Positions 6,409-12,578 of a stretch of 13,513 bases of DNA are shown piece by piece; position 1 is the stretch's first letter; each line of letters starts with the position of its first letter. Source of the stretch: Deltaproteobacteria bacterium (GTDB lineage Bacteria; Myxococcota_A; Polyangia; Polyangiales; Houyiibacteriaceae); the NCBI GenBank assembly GCA_027295555.1, contig JAPUKT010000039.1, positions 1-13,513 of the forward strand, written 5' to 3'. The notes under the pieces were generated by a model, which was not told the DNA's origin, did not search any database, and saw nothing but the letters and a program-made list of their open reading frames with translations. The translations under genes were made by a program, and so were the position numbers.

Positions 6409-7610
6409 CAGAGGGCGCTGCCTTTGAAGAGCACGGGAGAGTAGATGTTGAAACCGATGGTCACCGCCCACGTTTCCGCGTTGACCTCCGACGCCCTAGT
6501 CGTGAATCCGTAGAGCGTCGGGAATCTGAAGCTCGCGAAGAGGTCGATCATCGTGCTTCCCGCTTTGAATGTGTAGCCGCCGCCGGCGCCCAACGGGAAG
6601 AAGTAGAAAGGCCCGTTGATGAGCCCTGAAGTTGCGGTGCGAATCACCTGGCTCAAATCGAAGAAGTGCATGCCCGAGTTGAAATTCAAGAACACTTGAT
6701 CGGTGACGTTCGCCGTAAAGCCAAACGGAATGCTCATCGACCAAACCGACGGTCCGTTCGGGTTGTTCTCGACGTTGAACTCGATCCCCGTGTCGAACGC
6801 GTAGTGCTCGTTCGCAACGAACCGCATCGGGACTCCCATCAGAAAGCCGAACTCGCTGCGTGTCGGAATTCGAAACACCGCGTCGATCGCGATCTGGGAG
6901 ACGCCGTTATTGAGCGGTTGGAAGCGCGTGTAGAACGGGATGTCCCCAAACTTCACCTCGGGCGCCACGATCATCGAGAGGAGCCCCGAGCCACCGAACC
7001 CGTAGTCGGGAAGAATGCTGACCGGAGGATAGCTGCCCATGCGATAGCGAGAGAATCCGATCTCGATGTCGTTCGCAATCGTGAGAGCGGCGCCCAGGTT
7101 CAGAGTGGAGATCGTCCCGGTGGGCCCGAAGGGGTCGACCATCCCTGGAACCTCCTGTCTGCGGCGCCCGACGACCGCATCGAAAGTCCCACGCATCATG
7201 CCGCGGGGCATCGTCAGACTCCGGTTGGCATAGCGAATGTCGTAGTTGGCGGCCGCATTTTCGGGTCGGTCCCCCACGGGGGGCGGCTCGTCTTCCTCGA
7301 CCCAATCGGGGTTCTCTGGCGACCGTTCCTCGAATTCGGTCGGAGGCGCGTCGGCCCAGTCCGGGTTGGGCTCGGTGCGCTCAGGCGCCACGGGCTTGGG
7401 AGCCGGCTCGGGTGCTGGAGCCGGTGGGAGCTCCGGCGCCGGAATGGGTTCCGCCTTCGGGACCTTCGGTTGAAGGGGTTCCCCCCACCCGGACTGCGCA
7501 AGCGCGCCCAGCGGCGAGAGAAGGACGCACAGGGCAGCGACGGAGAAAGCAGCGATCGCTCGATTCGACACGGTGCTCGCATAAACCAACCGAGCTTCCG
7601 TGCCAAGCAC
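6408..7610 (-). CDS. Secreted, proline-rich, predicted outer-membrane beta-barrel protein
   Basis: I do not recognise a named family. An N-terminal signal peptide is clear: a basic region around R17, a hydrophobic core AIAAFSVAALCVLLSPLG, and a probable signal-peptidase site ALA|QS after residue 38. A Pro/Ala/Glu-rich linker follows (about 45-120, with the repeat NPDWA/NPDWV). The remaining ~270 residues alternate polar and hydrophobic residues with many aromatics and glycines (for example FGDIPFYTRFQPL, FLMGVPMRFVANEHYAFDTGIEF, GGGYTFKAGSTMIDLFASF). It ends in a beta-strand-like segment, as expected of a periplasm-facing outer-membrane barrel. Start codons are uncertain: GTG at 7610, or GTG at 7571, which gives a tighter signal peptide; neither has a good Shine-Dalgarno. 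The gene overlaps the next one by one base. Confidence 0.7.
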   Translation of the reverse strand: MLGTEARLVYASTVSNRAIAAFSVAALCVLLSPLGALAQSGWGEPLQPKVPKAEPIPAPELPPAPAPEPAPKPVAPERTEPNPDWADAPPTEFEERSPENPDWVEEDEPPPVGDRPENAAANYDIRYANRSLTMPRGMMRGTFDAVVGRRRQEVPGMVDPFGPTGTISTLNLGAALTIANDIEIGFSRYRMGSYPPVSILPDYGFGGSGLLSMIVAPEVKFGDIPFYTRFQPLNNGVSQIAIDAVFRIPTRSEFGFLMGVPMRFVANEHYAFDTGIEFNVENNPNGPSVWSMSIPFGFTANVTDQVFLNFNSGMHFFDLSQVIRTATSGLINGPFYFFPLGAGGGYTFKAGSTMIDLFASFRFPTLYGFTTRASEVNAETWAVTIGFNIYSPVLFKGSAL

Positions 7611-7635
7611 GTACTTTCGTCCACACGAGCCCAGA

Positions 7636-7663
7636 TTGCACGGTAGGCGCCCCCGCCTATACT
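7636..7663 (+). promoter_or_regulatory. Promoter of the tRNA gene
   Basis: TTGCAC (7636-7641) and TATACT (7658-7663) are separated by 16 bp. The -10 matches the sigma-70 consensus at 5 of 6 positions. It lies 12 nt before the first base of the tRNA, followed by a GC-rich discriminator as is usual for stable RNA promoters. Confidence 0.55.
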
Positions 7664-7675
7664 CGCGCCCCTTCT

Positions 7676-7749
7676 GGCGATGTAGCTCAGGTGGTTAGAG
7701 CGGGCGTTTCATACGCGCTAGGTCGGTGGTTCGAGTCCACCCATCGCCA
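7676..7749 (+). tRNA. tRNA with anticodon CAT (Met elongator or Ile2)
   Basis: A full cloverleaf can be drawn. The acceptor stem is GGCGATG/CATCGCC and the D stem is GCTC/GAGC. The anticodon stem is GGCGT/GCGCT, with two G-U pairs and loop TTCATAC. The T stem is GGTGG/CCACC with loop TTCGAGT, and the discriminator is A at 7749. CCA is not fully encoded; the next bases are CCG. Anticodon CAT fits elongator tRNA-Met or, with lysidine at C34, tRNA-Ile2. The first acceptor pair G-C rules out the usual initiator mismatch. I favour Met slightly but the sequence alone does not settle it. Confidence 0.93.
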
Positions 7750-7761
7750 CCGGATCCGGAG

Positions 7762-7776
7762 GCCCACCGGTTGGGC
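7762..7776 (+). terminator. Weak hairpin after the tRNA
   Basis: GCCCA-CCGGT-TGGGC forms a 5-bp stem 12 nt after the tRNA, next to the palindrome CCGGATCCGG (7750-7759). There is no T-tract, so it may be a processing or pausing structure rather than an intrinsic terminator. Confidence 0.3.
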
Positions 7777-7823
7777 TACCTCCCCCCAGGAACACTTCGG
7801 CCCCCGCTGGACTGAACGCGCGT

Positions 7824-8828
7824 GTGAGCGCGTCCGAGCAGGAGCTCGACGCCGTCTTGGCCGAGATCGCCTCTCGCCTCGGCGAGGCGCTCGAGTTGCG
7901 AGAGTGCATGTTGTTTCTAGTCGATGCGGAGACCGAGCGGCTCACCCTGCGAGCGGCACACGGGTTCGAAAAGCCAGGCGAGCTCCTCGAGCGGATCGTG
8001 CTCTTCAACGAGGAACCGCTCGGGAGGGTGGCGCAGAGCGGCGAGACCATCGTAGTCGACGACTTGGCAGCGCTCGCGGACAACTCATTGTGGGAGCCGA
8101 TCGAACAACGTGGCTCGATGGTGATCCTTCCGGTTATCCATCACAGCACCACGACTGGCGTGCTGGCGGCCACGCGGCCCGAGAAGAACGCTTTTTCCGA
8201 GATCGAAACCGGTCTTCTAGCCGCGATTTCAGACCAGTTGGGTCTCGCGATTCGCCACACTCAGCTCTTCGACGAGCTCCGCCGGGGCTCTCAGCATGAC
8301 GACCTCACCGGCCTCGGAAACCGACGGCTCCTTCGCATTCGACTCGAAGACGAGCTACACCGCGCCGAGCGGTTCGGCCAAGCGGTCGGTGTCTTGGCGA
8401 TCGACATCGACTACTTCAAGTCGCTCAACGATCGACACGGTCATCCGATGGGGGACGCCTCGCTTCGCAAGCTCGCGGGCCTCATGACGAGAAATCTCCG
8501 CCGAATCGACACGATCGCGCGCATCGGCGGTGAGGAGTTCGTCGTCCTGCTGCCGCGAACCGACGCCGTTGTGGCCACCAAGGTCGCCGAGAAGATTCGC
8601 TCCATGGTCGAGGAGACCGAGTTCCCTGACGGCAAGGGACAGCCTGAAGGCGCGCTCACGGTCAGCATCGGTGTTGCATCCTTTCACCCGGACGAAACAG
8701 GCGCCGATCTCTTGGCGCGTGCGGACAACGCCCTCTACGAAGCCAAGGATCGTGGACGCAATTGTGTCGTGACCGCGCATCAGCCGACGGCCGGCTCTGC
8801 GCGTTCCCTGACCAGATCGCGGATCTGA
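7824..8828 (+). CDS. GAF-GGDEF diguanylate cyclase
   Basis: A soluble 334-residue protein with an N-terminal GAF sensor domain (about 5-148) and a C-terminal GGDEF domain (about 155-318) that makes c-di-GMP from two GTP. Visible are DDLTGLGNRR (159-168), DIDYFKSLND (194-203), the active-site GGEEF (235-239) and LTVSIGVASF (278-287). The catalytic motif is intact. The inhibitory I-site RxxD is present as RRID (226-229), five residues before GGEEF, so product feedback inhibition is likely. No membrane segment or receiver is present; the input would be a small ligand or a partner at the GAF domain. The GTG at 7824 is the only usable start and has no clear Shine-Dalgarno. The 3' end overlaps the opposing kinase gene by 49 bp. 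Confidence 0.93.
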   Translation: MSASEQELDAVLAEIASRLGEALELRECMLFLVDAETERLTLRAAHGFEKPGELLERIVLFNEEPLGRVAQSGETIVVDDLAALADNSLWEPIEQRGSMVILPVIHHSTTTGVLAATRPEKNAFSEIETGLLAAISDQLGLAIRHTQLFDELRRGSQHDDLTGLGNRRLLRIRLEDELHRAERFGQAVGVLAIDIDYFKSLNDRHGHPMGDASLRKLAGLMTRNLRRIDTIARIGGEEFVVLLPRTDAVVATKVAEKIRSMVEETEFPDGKGQPEGALTVSIGVASFHPDETGADLLARADNALYEAKDRGRNCVVTAHQPTAGSARSLTRSRI

Positions 8829-10330
8829 TGAATCTCGAAAGGCTTCTCGAGGCAGACTAGCGGCGTCTGCTTCAAGAACTCACGTGCTTGCGGGGTGAAT
8901 GCTCCGCCGGTTATGAACACGAATCGTGAAGCGATCTCAGGGCGGCGCTGGGCAACCGTCGCGAACACCTCCATGCCGCTCACCCCCGGCATCATGAGGT
9001 CACAGAAGACCACGTCGCACGGCTCGCCAGCGCAAAGGGCCTCGATCGCCTCTTTGCCATTCAAGAACACCTGGACGTCGTGATGGCGGAGGGCACGTTG
9101 GATCGATCGCCCGACAAGCGGCTCGTCGTCAATGACGACGACGCGAGCACGGGCACCGGCGTGCACCATGGGCGGCGCTCGAGTCATGAGCGGAATGTAG
9201 GTGCGCGTCGACGGCGGAAGCTTGACCCGAAACGTCGTCCCTCGATCGACCTCGCTTTCCGCGTCGATCGAACCGCCAGCGCTTTGAATGATGTTGCGGC
9301 AAATCGAGAGGCCCAGCCCGGTACCTTCCGCGATCCCCTTGGTGGTGAAGAAGGGATCGAAAATGTGACCACGGGTCTCTGGTGCAATGCCGGTTCCGTT
9401 GTCGATCACCTCGATGATCGCCCAGCCGTCCGAGTCGGTATAAGTGCGCACGGTGATCAGATTCTTGTCGATGCCCTCTTCCGGCATCGCCTGCGCGGCA
9501 TTGATCAGCAGGTTCAAGAACACTTGGCCGAGACGAGACTCGTTGACTTCGATCAGTGGCGTTTGCGCGATATCGCGCTTCAGGGTTGCGCGGTGGCGGA
9601 TCTGATTCCAGCACATGTTGATCGACGATTCGAGCACCCCGCGTACATCCACGTTGCCGCGTTGCTCGTCATCGACGCGTGAAAACGTCTTGAGATCCCG
9701 GACGATGTTCTGCATGCGGACCGCCCCGTGAATGGCCTCGTCGATCTGCTGCTTCGCCCGGTCAATCCAACCTCCGTCGTTCGGGACCTCCAGCTCCTCC
9801 CGGGTCAAGTGGAGGTTCGAGAGGACGTACATGAGCGGGTTGTTCAATTCGTGGGCGACGCCCGCCGCCAGGGTGCCGACCGAGGCCATCCGGTCGGCGA
9901 ACACCAGGCGCGACTGCATGTCCTCGCGCTCCGTGGTGCGACGTGCACTGTCGCGGATCGTGCGTTCGGCGATCAACAGTCGGGTCCCCAGGATTTCGGC
10001 GTCGATGGGCTTCGCGAGGTAGTCCGAGGCGCCAGCGTCGAGCACCTGGTTGAGGTCCTCCGCCCGATTGCGGCCTGTGATCACGAGGATCACCACGTCC
10101 TCACCACCCTCGCGCGCCCGCACTGCTCGGCAGAGGTCGAGCCCCGACATTCCGGGGAGGGTCCAATCGACCAACATGAGCCCGAACCGGGTTTCCAGAT
10201 GGGCGCGGAGGGCGTCTTCGGCGGTCTCGACCGCGACCACATCGTAATTTCGCTCACGTAGCAACTCGCACAGAAGCCTGCGCATGGAGCTCGAGTCCTC
10301 GACGACCAGCGTTCGAAAAGTCCCTCTCAC
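8780..10330 (-). CDS. Soluble hybrid histidine kinase, REC-HisKA-HATPase-REC
   Basis: 516 residues without membrane segments or signal peptide. The N-terminal receiver (about 5-122) has the phosphoacceptor D55 in VDWTLPG, T85 and K107. The dimerisation domain carries the phosphorylated histidine in AGVAHELNNPL (H160). The ATPase domain has the N box NLLINAAQA (273-281), DNGTGI (310-315), DPFFTTK (325-331) and GTGLGLSI (336-343). A second receiver (about 395-508) has D444 in FCDLMMPG, T474 and K496. The kinase is thus probably controlled by phosphorylation of its own N-terminal receiver, or by another kinase, and passes phosphate on through the C-terminal receiver or a phosphotransfer protein. 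The start is GTG at 10330 with only a weak AGGG ahead of it. It is divergent from the helical protein/NtrC operon. Confidence 0.95.
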   Translation of the reverse strand: MRGTFRTLVVEDSSSMRRLLCELLRERNYDVVAVETAEDALRAHLETRFGLMLVDWTLPGMSGLDLCRAVRAREGGEDVVILVITGRNRAEDLNQVLDAGASDYLAKPIDAEILGTRLLIAERTIRDSARRTTEREDMQSRLVFADRMASVGTLAAGVAHELNNPLMYVLSNLHLTREELEVPNDGGWIDRAKQQIDEAIHGAVRMQNIVRDLKTFSRVDDEQRGNVDVRGVLESSINMCWNQIRHRATLKRDIAQTPLIEVNESRLGQVFLNLLINAAQAMPEEGIDKNLITVRTYTDSDGWAIIEVIDNGTGIAPETRGHIFDPFFTTKGIAEGTGLGLSICRNIIQSAGGSIDAESEVDRGTTFRVKLPPSTRTYIPLMTRAPPMVHAGARARVVVIDDEPLVGRSIQRALRHHDVQVFLNGKEAIEALCAGEPCDVVFCDLMMPGVSGMEVFATVAQRRPEIASRFVFITGGAFTPQAREFLKQTPLVCLEKPFEIHQIRDLVRERAEPAVG

Positions 10331-10383
10331 TAGCCCTAAAGTCTAATGCAAGTCGCCAGAAGGTTCATGGTTTCACGCTGGAT

Positions 10384-10411
10384 TTGACTCCACGGCATTC
10401 ATCACTATGGT
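10384..10411 (+). promoter_or_regulatory. Sigma-70-like promoter of the phasin-like/NtrC operon
   Basis: TTGACT (10384-10389) and TATGGT (10406-10411) are 16 bp apart, matching consensus at 5/6 and 4/6. Transcription would start around 10418, leaving a leader of about 40 nt to the ATG. No -24/-12 sigma-54 promoter with correct spacing was seen in the 126-bp divergent region 10331-10456. The downstream NtrC-type regulator therefore does not obviously activate its own operon. Confidence 0.45.
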
Positions 10412-10456
10412 TCAGTTGAATAACGCACCGCGTCATCCGAAGGGGGAAGTACAATC

Positions 10457-11080
10457 ATGTCTCACACCGATCAACTCGTGCTGAGCCGCAATCGCCTACA
10501 GCGGCAAAGCCTGCTCTTTTTCAAACAAACCCAGCAAGCTGGGAAGGCCTTCGTGTGCGAAGCCCAGGGGGCAAGCGTGGCTTTTGCGGATGGCCTGACC
10601 TCCGCGAGCACCCGGCTGGTCAACACGACGGGACGTTCCGTGGCCGCCTTCGGGGCTGCCTTCCGGAAGGAGGCCATCAACTGGCGCGACCTGGTGATCA
10701 AGACCCGCGACGCGTACGCACGGGCCCTGAAGGCGCAGGTAAGCAACCTCGAAGGCAGCGCTGCCGAGACCCGAGAAGCACTCCGACCGGCGGCTCTTCA
10801 GACACGCGTCTTGCATACGGCCCACGACCTGTTGGGCGGCGCAAAAAACCTCGTCGATGAGCGACTCGAGCAGGCGACTTCAACTAAGGCAAAGCCGGCG
10901 GCACGCAAGGCGGGGGGCGCCCCGATTCGCGACTACGACCGGCTGACTGCGAAGGATGTTGCCAATCGTATCCAGCGACTCTCCAGACCGCAGGCGACGG
11001 CGTTGCTTGGTTACGAGCAAATGCGCAAGAACCGAGCGACGGTAATTCGCGCCGCCAAGCACCGGCTCGCCGCAAGCTAG
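10457..11080 (+). CDS. Phasin-like helical protein with C-terminal LTAKDV...KNRxTV motif
   Basis: I cannot name a precise family. The 207-residue protein is almost entirely predicted alpha-helix. It is rich in Ala, Arg, Gln and Glu and has no signal peptide or membrane segment. Residues 15-140 form long amphipathic helices, reminiscent of phasins (granule-coating proteins) and apolipoprotein-like proteins. An Ala/Lys linker (about 141-156) follows. The C-terminal YDRLTAKDVANRIQRLS...LLGYEQMRKNRATVIRA (160-199) is a short helical motif that I recall at the ends of phasin-like and other envelope- or granule-associated proteins, often in Actinobacteria. The ATG is preceded by AAGGGGGAAG (10440-10449). 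It lies 20 nt before the NtrC-type gene and is probably co-transcribed with it. Confidence 0.7.
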   Translation: MSHTDQLVLSRNRLQRQSLLFFKQTQQAGKAFVCEAQGASVAFADGLTSASTRLVNTTGRSVAAFGAAFRKEAINWRDLVIKTRDAYARALKAQVSNLEGSAAETREALRPAALQTRVLHTAHDLLGGAKNLVDERLEQATSTKAKPAARKAGGAPIRDYDRLTAKDVANRIQRLSRPQATALLGYEQMRKNRATVIRAAKHRLAAS

Positions 11081-11082
11081 GG

Positions 11083-11097
11083 CGGAGCTACACTCCG
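11083..11097 (+). promoter_or_regulatory. Hairpin over the Shine-Dalgarno of the NtrC-type gene
   Basis: CGGAG (11083-11087) and CTCCG (11093-11097) can pair around CTACA, 3 nt before the GTG start. The only Shine-Dalgarno-like GGAG is inside this stem and 13 nt from the start. Translation may thus be weak or coupled to ribosomes finishing the upstream gene, whose stop is at 11078-11080. Confidence 0.35.
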
Positions 11098-11100
11098 TCC

Positions 11101-12492
11101 GTGACCGAAACGAAACAAGTCCTGGTAGCAGACGACGAGGACAACCTGCGCCGTGTGCTGAAGGCGCAGCTTCAGCATGATGGGTACGACGTGCATACGG
11201 TCGCGGACGGCGAAGCCGTGCTTCGCGCGCTAGACGAGCACCACATAGATGTTCTCATCACCGACTTGCGGATGCCGAAGCTCGATGGGATGCGCGTGCT
11301 CGAGGCGGTCAGCACGCGGTTTCCGCGACTGCCTGTCATCATGATCACCGCGCACGGCACGGTGGATACGGCGGTCGAAGCCTTGAAGCTCGGGGCATTC
11401 GACTACGTCACGAAGCCCTTCGACCAGACCGAGTTTCGAAACGTGGTTCACAAAGCTGCGCGAACCCGGGAGCTTTCACAGGCTCACGTAAGCGGCGACC
11501 CCAACGAGCGCGGGCGGTATCGCATCATCGGGCAGTCACCGCCGATGAGGGAGGTCTACGACGTCATCGAGAAAGTCGCGGACACACCGAGCACCGTCCT
11601 GATCACGGGCGAGAGCGGGACCGGCAAGGAGCTCATCGCGTGGGCGCTTCACGAGAACAGCGCACGCAAGGACAAGGCCTTCGTCGGCGTCAACTGTGCT
11701 GCTATCCCGCCCGATCTCTTGGAAAGCGAGCTCTTCGGCTACGAAAGAGGCGCCTTTACCGGGGCGGTCACGAGCAAACCTGGGCGGTTCGAGCTGGCCA
11801 ACGGAGGGACGCTTTTCCTCGACGAGATCGCCGAGATCCCGGTCAGCATGCAGGTGAAGCTCCTTCGGGCGATCCAGGAACAACAGTTCGAGCGTGTCGG
11901 CGGCATAAAGACCATCACCATCGATTCGCGCCTCGTCGCCGCGACCAACCGTGATTTGAAGGAGGAGATCGCCGACGGGAACTTCCGGGAGGACCTCTAC
12001 TATCGACTCAACGTGGTTCACGTGCATTTGCCTCCTCTGCGCGAACGGCCGAGCGATATCCCACTGCTCATCGATCACTTCGTTCGGCAGTTCAATCAGA
12101 AGCTCGATCGGTCGGTCACCGGGTTCGATGACGACGCGCTCGGGAGACTTCTTCGCTACAGCTGGCCTGGGAATATTCGAGAGCTCCAAAACGTCGTCGA
12201 GCGTTGCATGATCTTCGCCGAGGACGGGGAGATGGGCGCACAGTATCTGACCCCCGAGCTGCGAGACGTGGAAGGCGAGGCCGCGACGCCGTTGGTGCCG
12301 GGGCTCGATGCCACACCGGGCGAGACCGGCTTGAAAGAGGCCGTCCGCGAGGCGACGCTCAAGCTCGAGCGGGAATTCATCGCTCGGGCGCTCGAACGAA
12401 CCGGCGGCAACGTCACCCACACCGCCCGGTTGCTCAAAATCTCGCGCAAGAGCCTTCAGAACAAGATGAAGGAGCTCGGCCTACGCAGCTAG
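11101..12492 (+). CDS. NtrC-family sigma-54 activator (REC-AAA+-Fis)
   Basis: A 463-residue response regulator that, when phosphorylated, drives open-complex formation by sigma-54 RNA polymerase. The receiver (about 5-120) has D55 in ITDLRMPKLDG, T83-A84 and K105. The AAA+ domain (about 140-375) has Walker A GESGTGKE (170-177), the sigma-54 contact loop GAFTGA (217-222), Walker B GGTLFLDEI (235-243) and the arginine-rich REDLYYRLNV region (296-305). It also has SWPGNIRELQN (354-364). The C-terminal Fis-type helix-turn-helix is at about 425-458 (GGNVTHTARLLKISRKSLQNKM). All key residues are intact. Its target promoters and cognate kinase are not visible; the two flanking hybrid kinases are the obvious candidates. 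The start is GTG, and the stop TAG lies in the inverted repeat downstream. Confidence 0.97.
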   Translation: MTETKQVLVADDEDNLRRVLKAQLQHDGYDVHTVADGEAVLRALDEHHIDVLITDLRMPKLDGMRVLEAVSTRFPRLPVIMITAHGTVDTAVEALKLGAFDYVTKPFDQTEFRNVVHKAARTRELSQAHVSGDPNERGRYRIIGQSPPMREVYDVIEKVADTPSTVLITGESGTGKELIAWALHENSARKDKAFVGVNCAAIPPDLLESELFGYERGAFTGAVTSKPGRFELANGGTLFLDEIAEIPVSMQVKLLRAIQEQQFERVGGIKTITIDSRLVAATNRDLKEEIADGNFREDLYYRLNVVHVHLPPLRERPSDIPLLIDHFVRQFNQKLDRSVTGFDDDALGRLLRYSWPGNIRELQNVVERCMIFAEDGEMGAQYLTPELRDVEGEAATPLVPGLDATPGETGLKEAVREATLKLEREFIARALERTGGNVTHTARLLKISRKSLQNKMKELGLRS

Positions 12493-12576
12493 GGGCTGTT
12501 CCACCGCTCGAGTACGAAGACGAGGGCGAAAAGGCAAGCTGTGCAAGGCCCATTTTGAAAATGGGGACAGCCCCTA
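12490..12576. terminator. REP-like palindrome between convergent genes, possible bidirectional terminator
   Basis: TAGGGGCTGTTCC (12490-12502) and GGACAGCCCCTA (12565-12576) are near-perfect inverted arms. Just inside the right arm is the tight palindrome CATTTTGAAAATG (12551-12563), flanked by CCC and GGG. It fills nearly all of the 86-nt gap between the stops of two convergent genes, and its left arm contains the stop codon of the NtrC-type gene. The CCATTTTGAAAATGG core with GGACAG-type flanks resembles dispersed REP-type palindromes associated with IS200-like transposases. That link is from memory and untested. Confidence 0.55.
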
Positions 12577-12578
12577 GT

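Noticed and set aside
6666..7646. Open frame (326 aa) antisense to the barrel-protein gene
   Set aside because: It is Arg/His-rich with no domain, while the opposite strand has a signal peptide and a plausible secreted protein.
7676..7749. tRNA as an integration site
   Set aside because: No integrase gene and no repeated 3' tRNA end is visible in the window.
10331..10456. Sigma-54 promoter (TGGC...TTGC) in the divergent region
   Set aside because: TGGCGACTTGCAT on the - strand has the GG and GC elements too close together for a -24/-12 promoter.
11536..12420. 294-aa frame antisense to the NtrC-type gene
   Set aside because: It is a shadow of the AAA+ domain coding strand with no independent support.
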